From NCBI GenBank assembly GCA_035686365.1, contig DASRZM010000055.1, forward strand, positions 1 to 34,824: DNA of 34,824 bases. The letters run 5' to 3'. Below the pieces are notes generated by a model. That model was not told where the DNA came from, did no database searches, and saw nothing but the letters and a program-made list of their open reading frames with translations. The translations under genes and the position numbers were made by a program. Origin of the DNA: DASRZM01 sp035686365. Its GTDB lineage: Bacteria > Pseudomonadota > Gammaproteobacteria > Xanthomonadales > Xanthomonadaceae. Positions 15,998 through 24,748 of the stretch are shown here, piece after piece (position 1 is the stretch's first letter; each line of letters begins with the position of its first letter).

Positions 15998-16015
15998 GAA
16001 CCTGATCAGAGGTTC
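15998..16015. terminator. Hairpin between convergent genes
   Basis: A 6-bp stem (GAACCT/AGGTTC) with a 6-base loop in the 52-base gap between the ybaN-like and YCII genes. No T-run. A partly similar sequence (AGTCC.TCCTG.ACC.GATCAGA) occurs near 14023, also between convergent genes. Confidence 0.35.
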
Positions 16016-16016
16016 G

Positions 16017-16499
16017 CTAGGGCTGCTCCGGCACCAGCTTCGCGTGGATCTCGGAGACCATCATCACGGCGGCGGACCCGTACCAGGGGTGGTACTCGGC
16101 GACCATCTCGCCGTTGACGATCACCGGGTCGGTCTCGGTCAGGCGCCGGGCCTCGTCCAGGTCGGTCACGGCGAGCACGAACAGGCCGCGCCAGCCTTCG
16201 GCGCCGTCGAACGGACCGGCCAGGGCGAGCTTTCCGTCCGCGGCCAGGCGTTCCATGTTGGCGAAATGTCCGGCGAACATCTCCTTGCGCCGGTCACCGT
16301 CGGGAACGCGGGCCGGCCCGGTCTTCAGGATCACCAGCACGTAACCGCGCATTCCACGCTCGTCGGCACCCAGGCGTTGCGCCAGCGCCGCGTCGTAGGC
16401 TGCGCCTTCCGGCGTGGATTCGGCCCGGGCGCAGCCACCGGACACGACCAGCAGGCACAGGCCGAGCAGTGCGGCGTGCGCACCCGATGCTGCGTTCAT
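16017..16499 (-). CDS. Exported YCII-related domain protein
   Basis: 160 residues: a signal peptide (about 1-25, cleavage likely after CARA; a lipoprotein cut at SGG-C is less likely because the -3 residue is Ser) and a YCII-like domain. The pattern HFANMERLAADGKLALAGPF, then DLDEARRLTETDPVIVNGEM and a final YHPWYG is that of the YCII ferredoxin-like fold. Cytoplasmic YCII proteins are small and of mixed or unknown function; an exported version is less usual. AGGAGCG upstream of the ATG at 16499 supports this start. A cluster of three REP hairpins lies on its upstream side. Confidence 0.85.
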   Translation of the reverse strand: MNAASGAHAALLGLCLLVVSGGCARAESTPEGAAYDAALAQRLGADERGMRGYVLVILKTGPARVPDGDRRKEMFAGHFANMERLAADGKLALAGPFDGAEGWRGLFVLAVTDLDEARRLTETDPVIVNGEMVAEYHPWYGSAAVMMVSEIHAKLVPEQP

Positions 16500-16586
16500 T
16501 CGACGCTCCTGTGAGGACGGAACCGCATCATCGGACAAACACAGGACCCGCGCGACCGATGTCCAGCGATGAGGCAACGGCAAAAC

Positions 16587-16698
16587 GTAGGTCGCCACGA
16601 CCGTGGCGACGGCGCTACGCTCACATGTAGGTCGCCACTACTGTGGCGACGGCGCGGGACTCCGGACCGAAAGCGTCGGCACGGTAGTGCCGACCTAC
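16587..16698. repeat. Three GTAG REP hairpins
   Basis: Copies at 16587-16610 and 16627-16650 (plus orientation, stem GTCGCCAC/GTGGCGAC) and at 16675-16698 (minus orientation, stem GTCGGCAC/GTGCCGAC). Each is 24 bases: a GTAG head, then an 8-bp stem and a 4-base loop. They resemble the SMAG elements of Stenotrophomonas. Confidence 0.85.
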
Positions 16699-16768
16699 GG
16701 TGGGCCCACGGACCTGCGGGTCCGGAATCGACGCCCGTTTTCCGGCGCCAATCCCGGCCCTGGTACGG

Positions 16769-16774
16769 TACAAA
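16769..16774 (+). promoter_or_regulatory. -10-like hexamer directly before ada
   Basis: TACAAA preceded by ACGG ends 7 bases before the ATG at 16782, without a Shine-Dalgarno sequence. Probably a leaderless start. No Ada-box-like operator could be recognised. Confidence 0.4.
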
Positions 16775-16781
16775 GGCGCCC

Positions 16782-17867
16782 ATGGACCTGCCTCTCGATC
16801 CCGACGCCCTGTACGCCGCGCTGCTGCGCCGCGATCCCGCCTACGAGGGCTTCGCCTACGTCGGGGTGCGGACCACCGGGGTCTTCTGCAGGCTCTCGTG
16901 CGCCGCCCGCAAGCCGCGGCGCGACAACGTGGAATTCTTCGACAGCTGCGCGGCGGCGCAGGCGGCCGGCTTCCGGGCCTGCCTGCGCTGCCGGCCGCTC
17001 GAGCGCGGCCGCTCCGATCCACTGGTCCACCGTGTGCTGCGCCGGGTCGATGCCGAGCCCGCGCGGCGCTGGACTGGAGCGGAACTGCACGCGGCCGGTT
17101 TCGACCCGGGCAGCGTGCGCCGCGCCTTCCTGCGCGAATACGGCACCACCTTCGCGCAGGCCATGCGGGCACGCCGGCTCGGCCAGGGCATGCTGCGGCT
17201 CCAGCGCGGAACCCCGGTGGTGGATGCGCAGCTCGAAGCCGGCTACGGCTCGGCCAGTGGTTTCCGCGAGGCGGTCGCACGCCTGCTGGGCACCGCACCG
17301 GCGCAGGCGCGGACACGCGCACTGCTGGCGGCACGCTGGCTGGAAACCCCGATCGGCCCGATGCTCGCCATCGCCGGCGCGCAGGGCGTGCACCTGCTGG
17401 AGTTTTCCGACCGCACCGCACTGCCCGGCGAACTGGCGCGGCTGCAACGGCGGCTTGGTCCGGTGTGCTTCGGAGACAACGCCATGCTGGACGCGCTGGC
17501 CGTGCAGCTGACCGCGTACTTCGACGGCAGCGCGACCGGATTCGACGTTCCCCTCGCGCAGCACGGCTCCACGTTCGAGCGCACCGTATGGACTGCGCTG
17601 CAGGCCATTCCAGCCGGCTGCACCCGCAGTTACGGTGCGCTGGCCGCCCGCCTCGGCCGGCCCGGCGCGGCGCGCGCGGTGGCGCGCGCCAACGGCGCCA
17701 ATCCACTCGCCATCCTGGTGCCCTGCCACCGGGTCATCGGCGCCGACGGCGCCCTGACCGGCTACGGCGGCAAGCTGTGGCGCAAGCGCTGGCTGCTGGA
17801 ACACGAGCGCCGCATGGCCCGCCGCGCACACACGAACGGATCCGACGCCTCGACGGCGACCGCATGA
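16782..17867 (+). CDS. ada: Bifunctional DNA alkylation regulator/methyltransferase Ada
   Basis: 361 residues with the complete Ada layout. The N-terminal zinc domain carries Cys36, Cys40, Cys67 and Cys70 (GVFCRLSC ... CLRC); Cys36 corresponds to the residue that takes a methyl group from phosphotriesters and switches Ada to an activator. An AraC-type helix-turn-helix domain follows (about 85-180). The C-terminal O6-methylguanine-DNA methyltransferase domain has Cys315 in PCHR and the GYGGKLWRK motif after it. The protein repairs alkylated DNA and, when methylated, activates its own gene and others in the adaptive response. No alkB or alkA lies beside it, so any regulon partners are elsewhere. 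The start is set by the family N-terminus and the -10-like box just upstream. Confidence 0.94.
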   Translation: MDLPLDPDALYAALLRRDPAYEGFAYVGVRTTGVFCRLSCAARKPRRDNVEFFDSCAAAQAAGFRACLRCRPLERGRSDPLVHRVLRRVDAEPARRWTGAELHAAGFDPGSVRRAFLREYGTTFAQAMRARRLGQGMLRLQRGTPVVDAQLEAGYGSASGFREAVARLLGTAPAQARTRALLAARWLETPIGPMLAIAGAQGVHLLEFSDRTALPGELARLQRRLGPVCFGDNAMLDALAVQLTAYFDGSATGFDVPLAQHGSTFERTVWTALQAIPAGCTRSYGALAARLGRPGAARAVARANGANPLAILVPCHRVIGADGALTGYGGKLWRKRWLLEHERRMARRAHTNGSDASTATA

Positions 17868-18050
17868 CCGACTCCACGATCCCGGTCCGTACCGCATCGC
17901 GACGACGGCAAGTCGAACCTCCGCAGGGCAGTCACTGCCGCGGCGTGGCAGCCCCCTGGACGACCGGCCTGCCGGAACCGGGGCCCCGCCGCACACGCGG
18001 CGCCCGAATCGGGTTATGGTGCGCTGCACCATCCCCTGCCCCGGGTCGCG

Positions 18051-19316
18051 ATGTCCTTCTACCAGCTGCACGAGCTTACCCGCGCGTTCATGGCGCCGTT
18101 CGCCTACTGGGCCGAAGCCAACGCCCGCGCGTTCTCGGCCTCCGGAAGCTGGCTGTCGGCGCTGCCCGGCGCCCAGCGCGTGTCGGCCGCCAACGAGTTG
18201 TTCCACCGCATCGGCAAGGACTACGAGAAGCCGGACTTCGGCATCCACGCGGTCGAGATCGACGGCGAGGCCTGCCCGGTGGTGGAGAAGGAGGTCACGC
18301 GCACGCCGTTCTGCCGCCTGCTGCGGTTCAAGCGCTACACTGACGACGCTGAGAGCATCGGCGAGATGCGCGCCCAGCCCAGCGTGCTGGTGGTCGCGCC
18401 GCTGTCCGGGCACCACGCCACCTTGCTGCGCGACACCGTGCGTACGCTGCTGCAGGACCACAAGGTCTACGTCACCGACTGGATCGATGCGCGCATGGTC
18501 CCGCTGGCGGAGGGCGCGTTCACGCTGGAGGACTACGTCGCCACCGTCGAGGGCTTCGTCCGCACCATCGGCCATGCGGTCGGATTCGAGAACCTGCACG
18601 TGATCAGCGTGTGCCAGCCGACCGCGCCGGTGCTGGCGGCGGTCTCGCTGATGGCCGCCCGCGGCGAACCGGTACCGCGCTCACTGGTGATGATGGGCGG
18701 GCCGATCGACCCGCGCGAATCGCCCACCGCGGTCAACAACCTGGCCACGCAGAAGCCGATGTGGTGGTTCGAGGCGAACCTGATCCACCGGGTGCCGCCC
18801 AACTACCCTGGCAGCCGGCGCCGCGTCTATCCGGGCTTCCTGCAGCATGCCGGCTTCATGGCGATGAACCCGGAGCGGCACTTCATGTCGCACTGGGACT
18901 TCTACCAGGACCTGGTCAAGGGCGACCTGGACGACGCCGAGTCGCACCGCCGCTTCTACGACGAGTACAACGCTGTGCTCGACATGCCGGCCGAGTACTA
19001 CCTGGACACCGTGCGTATCGTGTTCAAGGACTTCCTGCTGCCGCGCGGCCTGTGGGACGTGGCCGGCGAACGCGTGCGCCCGGAGGCGATCGCCGGCGCC
19101 GCGCTGCTGACCATCGAGGGCGAGCTCGACGACATCTCCGGCGCCGGGCAGACCCGCGCCGCGCACAAGCTGTGCACCGGCATCGATGCCGCTGCGCACG
19201 ACCACTACACGGTGCCCGGCGCCGGCCACTACGGCATTTTCAGCGGCCGCCGCTGGCGCACCCAGGTGTACCCGCGCGTACGCGAATTCATCGCCCGCGC
19301 CCACCCGGGGCGCTGA
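18051..19316 (+). CDS. phaZ: Intracellular polyhydroxyalkanoate (PHB) depolymerase
   Basis: 421 residues matching the intracellular PhaZ family end to end (start MSFYQLHELTRAFMAP). The catalytic residues are a Cys nucleophile, Cys188 in ISVCQPTAP, with Asp360 (EGELDD) and His393 (GAGHYG). The offset from the known Ralstonia PhaZ1 triad (Cys183, Asp355, His388) is the same for all three. The enzyme breaks down stored native PHB granules in the cytoplasm. No PHA synthase or phasin gene is in the window. A TATGGT box near 18014-18019 may be the -10 element. The 183-base gap before it holds nothing else that I can recognise. Confidence 0.93.
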   Translation: MSFYQLHELTRAFMAPFAYWAEANARAFSASGSWLSALPGAQRVSAANELFHRIGKDYEKPDFGIHAVEIDGEACPVVEKEVTRTPFCRLLRFKRYTDDAESIGEMRAQPSVLVVAPLSGHHATLLRDTVRTLLQDHKVYVTDWIDARMVPLAEGAFTLEDYVATVEGFVRTIGHAVGFENLHVISVCQPTAPVLAAVSLMAARGEPVPRSLVMMGGPIDPRESPTAVNNLATQKPMWWFEANLIHRVPPNYPGSRRRVYPGFLQHAGFMAMNPERHFMSHWDFYQDLVKGDLDDAESHRRFYDEYNAVLDMPAEYYLDTVRIVFKDFLLPRGLWDVAGERVRPEAIAGAALLTIEGELDDISGAGQTRAAHKLCTGIDAAAHDHYTVPGAGHYGIFSGRRWRTQVYPRVREFIARAHPGR

Positions 19317-19472
19317 GCGCGCCGGCGTCCGCTGCCGCACGGGAAGTGTTCGCCAGCGGACGGCCGCGGCCGCCCACGTCGCGCAGGCCGTTGATTCCGA
19401 ACGACCGGGGACGCTGGTACGGCAATTGCTTCATGCCTGCCCAAGCGCAAGGTCCCCGACCCGCAACCCGGA

Positions 19473-21926
19473 ATGCCGATGCCACTGAGCCACTGGATCT
19501 TCGATCTGCGTCACGGTGCCCGCACGTTGCGGCGCACGCCCGGCTTCACCGTCGTCGCGGTCACCATGCTGGCGCTGGCGATTGCCGCAACCGCCAGCCT
19601 GTTTGCCGTGGTCAGGGCGGTGCTGCTCGAGCCGCTGCCGTTCGCGCAGCCGCACCGGCTGGTCAACATCACCGGCACGGCACCGGGCTCGCAGCTGCCG
19701 GAGGAATTCGGGCTCGGGGCCGAGTTCGTCGTGCACTACCGCGAGCGCTCGCAGCTGCTGCAGGAAGTGGCGCCGTACAATTCCTTCACCCACACGCTAC
19801 GCCTGGGCGACCGCGCCGAGCGCCTGCGCATGTCCATGCCCACGCACGCACTGCTGCCGATGCTCGGCGCCCAGCCGGTGCTGGGCCGCCTGAGCACCGA
19901 CGCCGATGGCGACGGCGCCGTGGTCATCAGCGACCGGCTGTGGGCCGAGTGGTTCGGCCGCGAGCCGGGCGTGATCGGCCGCAGCGTGCTGGTGTTCGGC
20001 GAGCCGCGCCAGGTGGTCGGCGTGCTCGGTTCGGAGTTCCGCTTTCCCAACGACGACACGCTGCTGTGGATTCCGACCACGCTCGAGGCCGCCGACATCA
20101 ACCAGGTCGGCTCCTTCCAGATGAACCTGGTCGGGCGGCTGGCGCCCGGCGCCACGCCCGATGCCGTGGCCACCGAACTGACCGCGCTGGCGCGGGAACT
20201 GCCCGGACGCTTCGGCGGCTCGGCCGCCTACGGCCGCGTGATCGAGCGATTCCAGGCGGTACTGCGGCCGCTCGAGGAGCAATTGCTCGGGCCGTTCGCG
20301 CGGCCGCTGTGGGTTCTGCTCGGCGCCGCAGGACTGGTGCTGCTGATCGCCTGCGCCAACCTGGCGAACCTGCTGCTGGTGCGCGCCGATACGCGCCACC
20401 GCGAACTGGCCGTGCGCCATGCACTCGGGGCCGGGCGCAGGCAGCTGCTGCGGCTGCAACTGGCCGAAGCGCTGCTGGTCGCGCTGATGGCCGGCGCACT
20501 GGCGGTGGTGCTGGCGTGGATGAGCCTGCCGGCGATGCTGGCACTCGCTCCACAGGGCGTGCCGCGGCTGGACCGCATCGGCATCGACGCGGCCACCCTC
20601 GGGTTCACGCTGGCCACCGCACTGCTCTCGGGCCTGCTGTGCGGCCTGCTGCCGGCGCTGCGTGGCGCCCGCCCGGACCTGGCGCGGCTGCGCGACGGCG
20701 GCCGCGGCATCGCCGGCGGGCGGCAGTGGATGCGGCACGCGCTGGTGGCCGGACAGACGGCGCTGGCGCTGGTGCTGCTGATCGGTTCCGGGCTGTTGCT
20801 GCGCAGCGTGCACGCGCTGGCGCAGGTCGATCCCGGCTTCGATCCGCGCGACGTGTTCACCTTCCAGATCGCGCCCGAGCAGGCGGCGCTGAATGACGCG
20901 GCCTCGTTCGCACGCTTCCACCTGGATTTCCTGGAACGCCTGGCTGCCCTGCCCGGCGTCGAGTCGGTGGGGCTGGTGGAGAACGCGCCGATCGACGAGG
21001 GCACGCCGGCCGCCCGCGTGCATTCGCAGCAGACGCTCGCCGCCGGCGGCGACGGCGAACTGCTGAAGTTCAACTTCACCGCCGGCGACTATTTCCGCAG
21101 CATGGGTATCGAGTTGCTGGCAGGCCGCGCGTTCACGCGCGACGACCACACGGTGGCGCCAGGCAACGTCATCGTCAGCCGTTCGGCCGCCGCGCGACTG
21201 TGGCCGGACCGCGACCCGATTGGCATGCAGCTGCAGCAGCAGCAAGGGGATTCGTCGCAGCCGCAGCCGGGGTGGCGCACCGTGGTCGGCGTGGTCGGGG
21301 ATGTACGCCAGCAGGGCGTCGCGCAGGAACCCGAAGCTGCCGTCTACCTGCCCATGCTGGGGCCGACGCCCGAGACCAGCCCGGTGCTGCGCTCGCCGGC
21401 GTACGTGATCAGGACGCCGCGCGCGGAAACCATCGCCGCGGACGTGCGCGCACTGGTGCGCGAGGTCGCGCCGGAGGCGCCGATGTACCGGCAATACACG
21501 ATGGAAGGATTGGTTGCCGGCTCCACACGCCGCGTCACCTTCACCCTGCTGACCCTCGGCATGGCCGCGGGCCTGGCGCTGGTGTTGGGCGCGGTCGGTC
21601 TGTACGGCGTGCTGTCCTACGTGGTGTCCGCGCGCACCCGCGAGATCGGCGTGCGCATGGCGCTCGGGGCCGAGGCCGCGCAGGTGCGCGCCATGATCGT
21701 CCGGCAGGGCGTTCAGGTGGTCGCCATCGGGGTGGGGGTCGGACTCGGCGCCGCGGCCGCGCTGACCGGCGCACTCGGCAACCTGCTGTTCGGCGTCGAG
21801 CCGCTGGACCTTGCGACCTTCGCCGCCATGGCGGCGACCATGATCGCCGTGGGCCTGCTGGCCAGCTACCTGCCGGCGCGCCGCGCGTCCCGACTGGCTC
21901 CGATGGACTCGCTGCGCCGCGAGTGA
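19473..21926 (+). CDS. Orphan FtsX/MacB-type ABC permease (ADOP-like)
   Basis: 817 residues. The arrangement is one N-terminal transmembrane segment (about 25-50), a large periplasmic MacB-like domain, three transmembrane helices with an FtsX core (about 275-410; IACANLANLLLVR), a further helix (about 422-446), a second periplasmic domain, and a second FtsX core at the C-terminus (about 690-810; ends LPARRASRLAPMDSLRRE). This duplicated single-chain permease is the ADOP type, first noted as common in Acidobacteria. No ATPase subunit is adjacent on either side, which fits the orphan label. The substrate is unknown; MacB-like transporters act on peptides, lipoproteins or envelope molecules. The start ATG at 19473 is followed by another ATG two codons later. 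Confidence 0.92.
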   Translation: MPMPLSHWIFDLRHGARTLRRTPGFTVVAVTMLALAIAATASLFAVVRAVLLEPLPFAQPHRLVNITGTAPGSQLPEEFGLGAEFVVHYRERSQLLQEVAPYNSFTHTLRLGDRAERLRMSMPTHALLPMLGAQPVLGRLSTDADGDGAVVISDRLWAEWFGREPGVIGRSVLVFGEPRQVVGVLGSEFRFPNDDTLLWIPTTLEAADINQVGSFQMNLVGRLAPGATPDAVATELTALARELPGRFGGSAAYGRVIERFQAVLRPLEEQLLGPFARPLWVLLGAAGLVLLIACANLANLLLVRADTRHRELAVRHALGAGRRQLLRLQLAEALLVALMAGALAVVLAWMSLPAMLALAPQGVPRLDRIGIDAATLGFTLATALLSGLLCGLLPALRGARPDLARLRDGGRGIAGGRQWMRHALVAGQTALALVLLIGSGLLLRSVHALAQVDPGFDPRDVFTFQIAPEQAALNDAASFARFHLDFLERLAALPGVESVGLVENAPIDEGTPAARVHSQQTLAAGGDGELLKFNFTAGDYFRSMGIELLAGRAFTRDDHTVAPGNVIVSRSAAARLWPDRDPIGMQLQQQQGDSSQPQPGWRTVVGVVGDVRQQGVAQEPEAAVYLPMLGPTPETSPVLRSPAYVIRTPRAETIAADVRALVREVAPEAPMYRQYTMEGLVAGSTRRVTFTLLTLGMAAGLALVLGAVGLYGVLSYVVSARTREIGVRMALGAEAAQVRAMIVRQGVQVVAIGVGVGLGAAAALTGALGNLLFGVEPLDLATFAAMAATMIAVGLLASYLPARRASRLAPMDSLRRE

Positions 21927-21977
21927 GCGCACCCGCTCGACGCAACCACCACGACGTCCCCGGGCCCCGGTCCACCC

Positions 21978-22207
21978 GAATCCGTTCGCCCTGAGGTATC
22001 GAACCGCCCCGATCCACCGAATCCGTTCGCCCTGAGGTATCGAAGCGCCCGATGCACCGAATCCGTTTGCCCTGAGGTGTCGAAGCGCCCGATGCACCGA
22101 ATCCGTTCGCCCTGAGGTATCGAAGCGCCCCAATGCACCAAATCCGTTCGCCCTGACTTATCGAAGCGCCCCAATGCACCGAATCCGTTCGCCCTGAGGT
22201 ATCGAAG
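21978..22207. repeat. Tandem array, 40/41-bp unit, about 5.7 copies
   Basis: Units start at 21978, 22019, 22059, 22099, 22140 and 22181 (last one partial, 27 bases). Unit lengths are 41, 40, 40, 41 and 41. Each contains ATCCGTT(C/T)GCCCTGA followed by (GG or CT)TATCGAAG or a one-base variant, then a more variable CGCCCGATGCACC-like part. There are no unique spacers, so it is not a CRISPR array. Confidence 0.9.
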
Positions 22208-22218
22208 GGTGAACGGAT
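22183..22218. repeat. Hairpin closing the tandem array
   Basis: ATCCGTTC pairs with GAACGGAT, continued by a G-T pair and CCCT/AGGG, giving a 13-bp stem around a 10-base loop. Only the last unit has both arms; earlier units lack the returning arm. The full hairpin resembles a palindromic repeat common in Proteobacteria (CCTGAG...TCGAAGG core). It may also terminate transcription from the permease gene. Confidence 0.7.
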
Positions 22219-22296
22219 CCCCCACGCGATCCGCGCATTGCGCGGGCCCCGCGCCGCGGCGTAGTGTCGGCCGCAGGCCCCGCGGATCCCCTGCCC

Positions 22297-24624
22297 ATGC
22301 CCAAGCGCCCACCGAAGCCGAGGCCCGCAGGCGGCCGCGGTGCCATCGCGGCCTCGGTGAAGGCCTACGCGCGCCAAGGCATCCCGCACAAGCTGATCGG
22401 TGCCTTCCTGAAGGCCAACCAGGTCGGCCACGGCTTCGACTGCCCGGGTTGCGCATTCCCCGACAAGGACGGCAAGCCGCTCATCGACAGCTGCGAGCAG
22501 GGTCACAAGGCGATCGCCTGGGAGATGACCCGCAAGCCAGTGGGCGCGGAATTCTTCGACGGCCGCACGCCGGCACAGCTGCAGGCATGCAGCGACTTCG
22601 ACCTCGAGTTCCAGGGACGGCTGACCACGCCGGTGCTGTACGAGCGCGCCGCCGGCACCCTGCGCGCCATCGGCTGGGACGAGGCGCTCGCGATCGCCGC
22701 ACGGGAACTGGCCGCACTGCCGCCCGCATCGGTTGCGTTCTATGCCTCTGGCCGCAGCAGCAACGAGGCCGCGTTCCTGTGGCAGCTGCTGGCGCGCAGC
22801 TACGGCAGCGCCAACCTCCCGGACTCCTCCAACTTCTGTCACGAGCCTTCAGGCTACGCCCTGAAGCACAGCATCGGCAGCGGCAAGGGCACCTGTTCGC
22901 TGGACGATTTCGAGCAGGCCGACCTGTTCATCGTGATCGGCCAGAACCCTGCCAGCAATCACCCGCGGATGATGGCGGCGCTGTACCAGGCGCGCCGGCG
23001 CGGCGCGAAGGTGCTGGCGATCAATCCGCTGGCCGAGCGCGGTTTCACGGATTTCTCCGACCCCAAGAATCTCGCGGAGCTCGTGACCGACCGCGGCATC
23101 GCGGTCGCGAACGCCATCTACCAGGTGCAGGTCGGCGGCGACCTGGCCGCATTGAAGGGCGTGATGAAGGCTCTCCTGGAAATGGAGTCAGCGGCGCCCG
23201 GCGCGGTGCTGGACCACGAGTTCATCGCCACCCACACCGAGGGCCTGGATGCCCTGCGCACGGAGCTTGCGGCCTGCGACTGGTCGAGGCTGGTCGCGCG
23301 TTCCGGCCTCACCGAGGTACAGATGCGCGAGATCGCCGCGCACTATGCCGCTGCGAAAGCCACCATGCTGACCTGGTGCATGGGCCTGACCCACCACCCG
23401 CAGTCGGTGGCCACGATCCAGCACGTGGTGAACCTGGCGCTGCTGCGCGGCAACATCGGACGGCCCGGCGCCGGCCTGGTGCCCGTGCGTGGCCATTCCA
23501 ACGTGCAGGGCGACCGCACCATGGGGGCCACCTCGCAGGTGACGGCGGCCTGGCTCGACAATCTAGAGACCGCGTTCCCGGGCGTACAGGTGAGCCGCGA
23601 GCACGGCCACGACGCCGCCGGCGTGATCGAGGGTCTGCTCGATGGCAACATGCAGGCGCTGCTGTCACTGGGCGGCAACTTCGGCGTCGCCGCGCCGGAT
23701 TCACCGCGCGTGCTGGCCGCGCTGGAGCGCTGCCGCTTCACGCTGCACATTGCCACCAAGCTCAACCGCACGCACTGCCACCCCGGACACGTCGGCCTGC
23801 TGCTGCCCACGCTGGGTCGCACCGACCGCGACCTGCGCTGCGGCGCCGAGCAGCACGTATCGACCGAGGATTCGATGAGCAACGTGCGCGCCTCGCGCGG
23901 ATCGCAGGCGCCGATCAGCCAGGCGCAGCGCAGCGAGCCGGCGATCGTGGCGCAACTCGCGCAGGCGCTGGGCTGCGCACCGGCGGTGCCATGGCTGGCG
24001 CTGGCCGACGACTACGATGCGATCAGGGAACGCATCGAGCACTGCCAGCGCGGCATCACCGCCGGATTCGAGGACTACAACCGGCGCCTGGCCGAGCACG
24101 GCCGCTTCGTGCTGCCGAACCCGGCGGCGCAGAGGCAATGGCAAACCTCCGGCGGCAAGGCCCGCTTCATCGTCGAACCGCTGCGCGACGACACCCCGCT
24201 GGAGCTCGCCCGCCTCCGCCACGGCGAGGCCGTGCTGGCGCTGATGACCGTGCGCGCCCACGACCAGTTCAACACCACCGTCTACAGCGCAGACGACCGC
24301 TATCGCGACACCTTCGGCGATCGCCGCGTGGTGTTCGTCAACGCCGCCGACCTCGCCGCCCGCGGCCTGCGCGACGGCGACCGGGTCGATATCGAGACGC
24401 TGGTGGACGACGGCATCGAACGGCGGCTGACCGGCTACACCGCCCGCGCCTGGAACATCCCGCGCGGCTGCGCCGCCGCCTACTACCCGGAGGCCGGCGC
24501 GCTGATCGCCGCCAGCACCTTCTCCGAACACACCCGAACGCCGCTGTACAAAGAGATGCCGGTGCGCGTCAGCGCGAGCCGCCAAGGTACCGCTGAACAG
24601 GCCCACAGGTCCGCGCACCCGTAG
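22297..24624 (+). CDS. YdeP-like molybdopterin oxidoreductase
   Basis: 775 residues, close to E. coli YdeP (about 760). It has the molybdopterin oxidoreductase body (GRSSNEAAF at 152-160, GQNPASNHPRM, GNIGRPGAG, RGHSNVQGDRTMG) and a C-terminal molydopterin dinucleotide-binding domain (from about 640; RAHDQFNTT). In place of the usual four-Cys Fe4S4 motif the N-terminus has FDCPGC with Cys49 and Cys52, plus Cys66 in DSCEQG. Cys181 in NFCHEPSG is at a conserved place. This belongs to the formate-dehydrogenase-alpha-like (YdeP) group; the substrate is not known and acid resistance is the reported link in E. coli. The start at 22297 was preferred to a GTG 11 codons upstream. The stop codon lies inside a REP element. 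Confidence 0.9.
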   Translation: MPKRPPKPRPAGGRGAIAASVKAYARQGIPHKLIGAFLKANQVGHGFDCPGCAFPDKDGKPLIDSCEQGHKAIAWEMTRKPVGAEFFDGRTPAQLQACSDFDLEFQGRLTTPVLYERAAGTLRAIGWDEALAIAARELAALPPASVAFYASGRSSNEAAFLWQLLARSYGSANLPDSSNFCHEPSGYALKHSIGSGKGTCSLDDFEQADLFIVIGQNPASNHPRMMAALYQARRRGAKVLAINPLAERGFTDFSDPKNLAELVTDRGIAVANAIYQVQVGGDLAALKGVMKALLEMESAAPGAVLDHEFIATHTEGLDALRTELAACDWSRLVARSGLTEVQMREIAAHYAAAKATMLTWCMGLTHHPQSVATIQHVVNLALLRGNIGRPGAGLVPVRGHSNVQGDRTMGATSQVTAAWLDNLETAFPGVQVSREHGHDAAGVIEGLLDGNMQALLSLGGNFGVAAPDSPRVLAALERCRFTLHIATKLNRTHCHPGHVGLLLPTLGRTDRDLRCGAEQHVSTEDSMSNVRASRGSQAPISQAQRSEPAIVAQLAQALGCAPAVPWLALADDYDAIRERIEHCQRGITAGFEDYNRRLAEHGRFVLPNPAAQRQWQTSGGKARFIVEPLRDDTPLELARLRHGEAVLALMTVRAHDQFNTTVYSADDRYRDTFGDRRVVFVNAADLAARGLRDGDRVDIETLVDDGIERRLTGYTARAWNIPRGCAAAYYPEAGALIAASTFSEHTRTPLYKEMPVRVSASRQGTAEQAHRSAHP

Positions 24625-24644
24625 GTCGGCACTACCGTGCCGAC
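24621..24644 (+). repeat. GTAG REP hairpin overlapping a stop codon
   Basis: A single 24-base copy of the GTCGGCAC-stem subtype, and the only one of that subtype in the plus orientation. The TAG of its GTAG head (24622-24624) is the stop codon of the molybdopterin oxidoreductase gene. Confidence 0.85.
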
Positions 24645-24748
24645 GCACGCCGCCGAGCCGTGGGGATCGACCTGCCATCGACGCCGCCACGCAGTGGGGA
24701 CTGGCGGGGTCCCGGATGCGCTGCGCAGACCCGGCCCGGGCGGTGCCG

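Noticed and set aside
18611..20896. Long plus-strand frame overlapping phaZ and the permease
   Set aside because: It overlaps two family-matched genes in another frame and is dominated by Arg, Ala and Gly.
21978..22207. CRISPR-like array
   Set aside because: Repeats are directly abutting at 40-41 bp with no unique spacers, and no cas genes are present.
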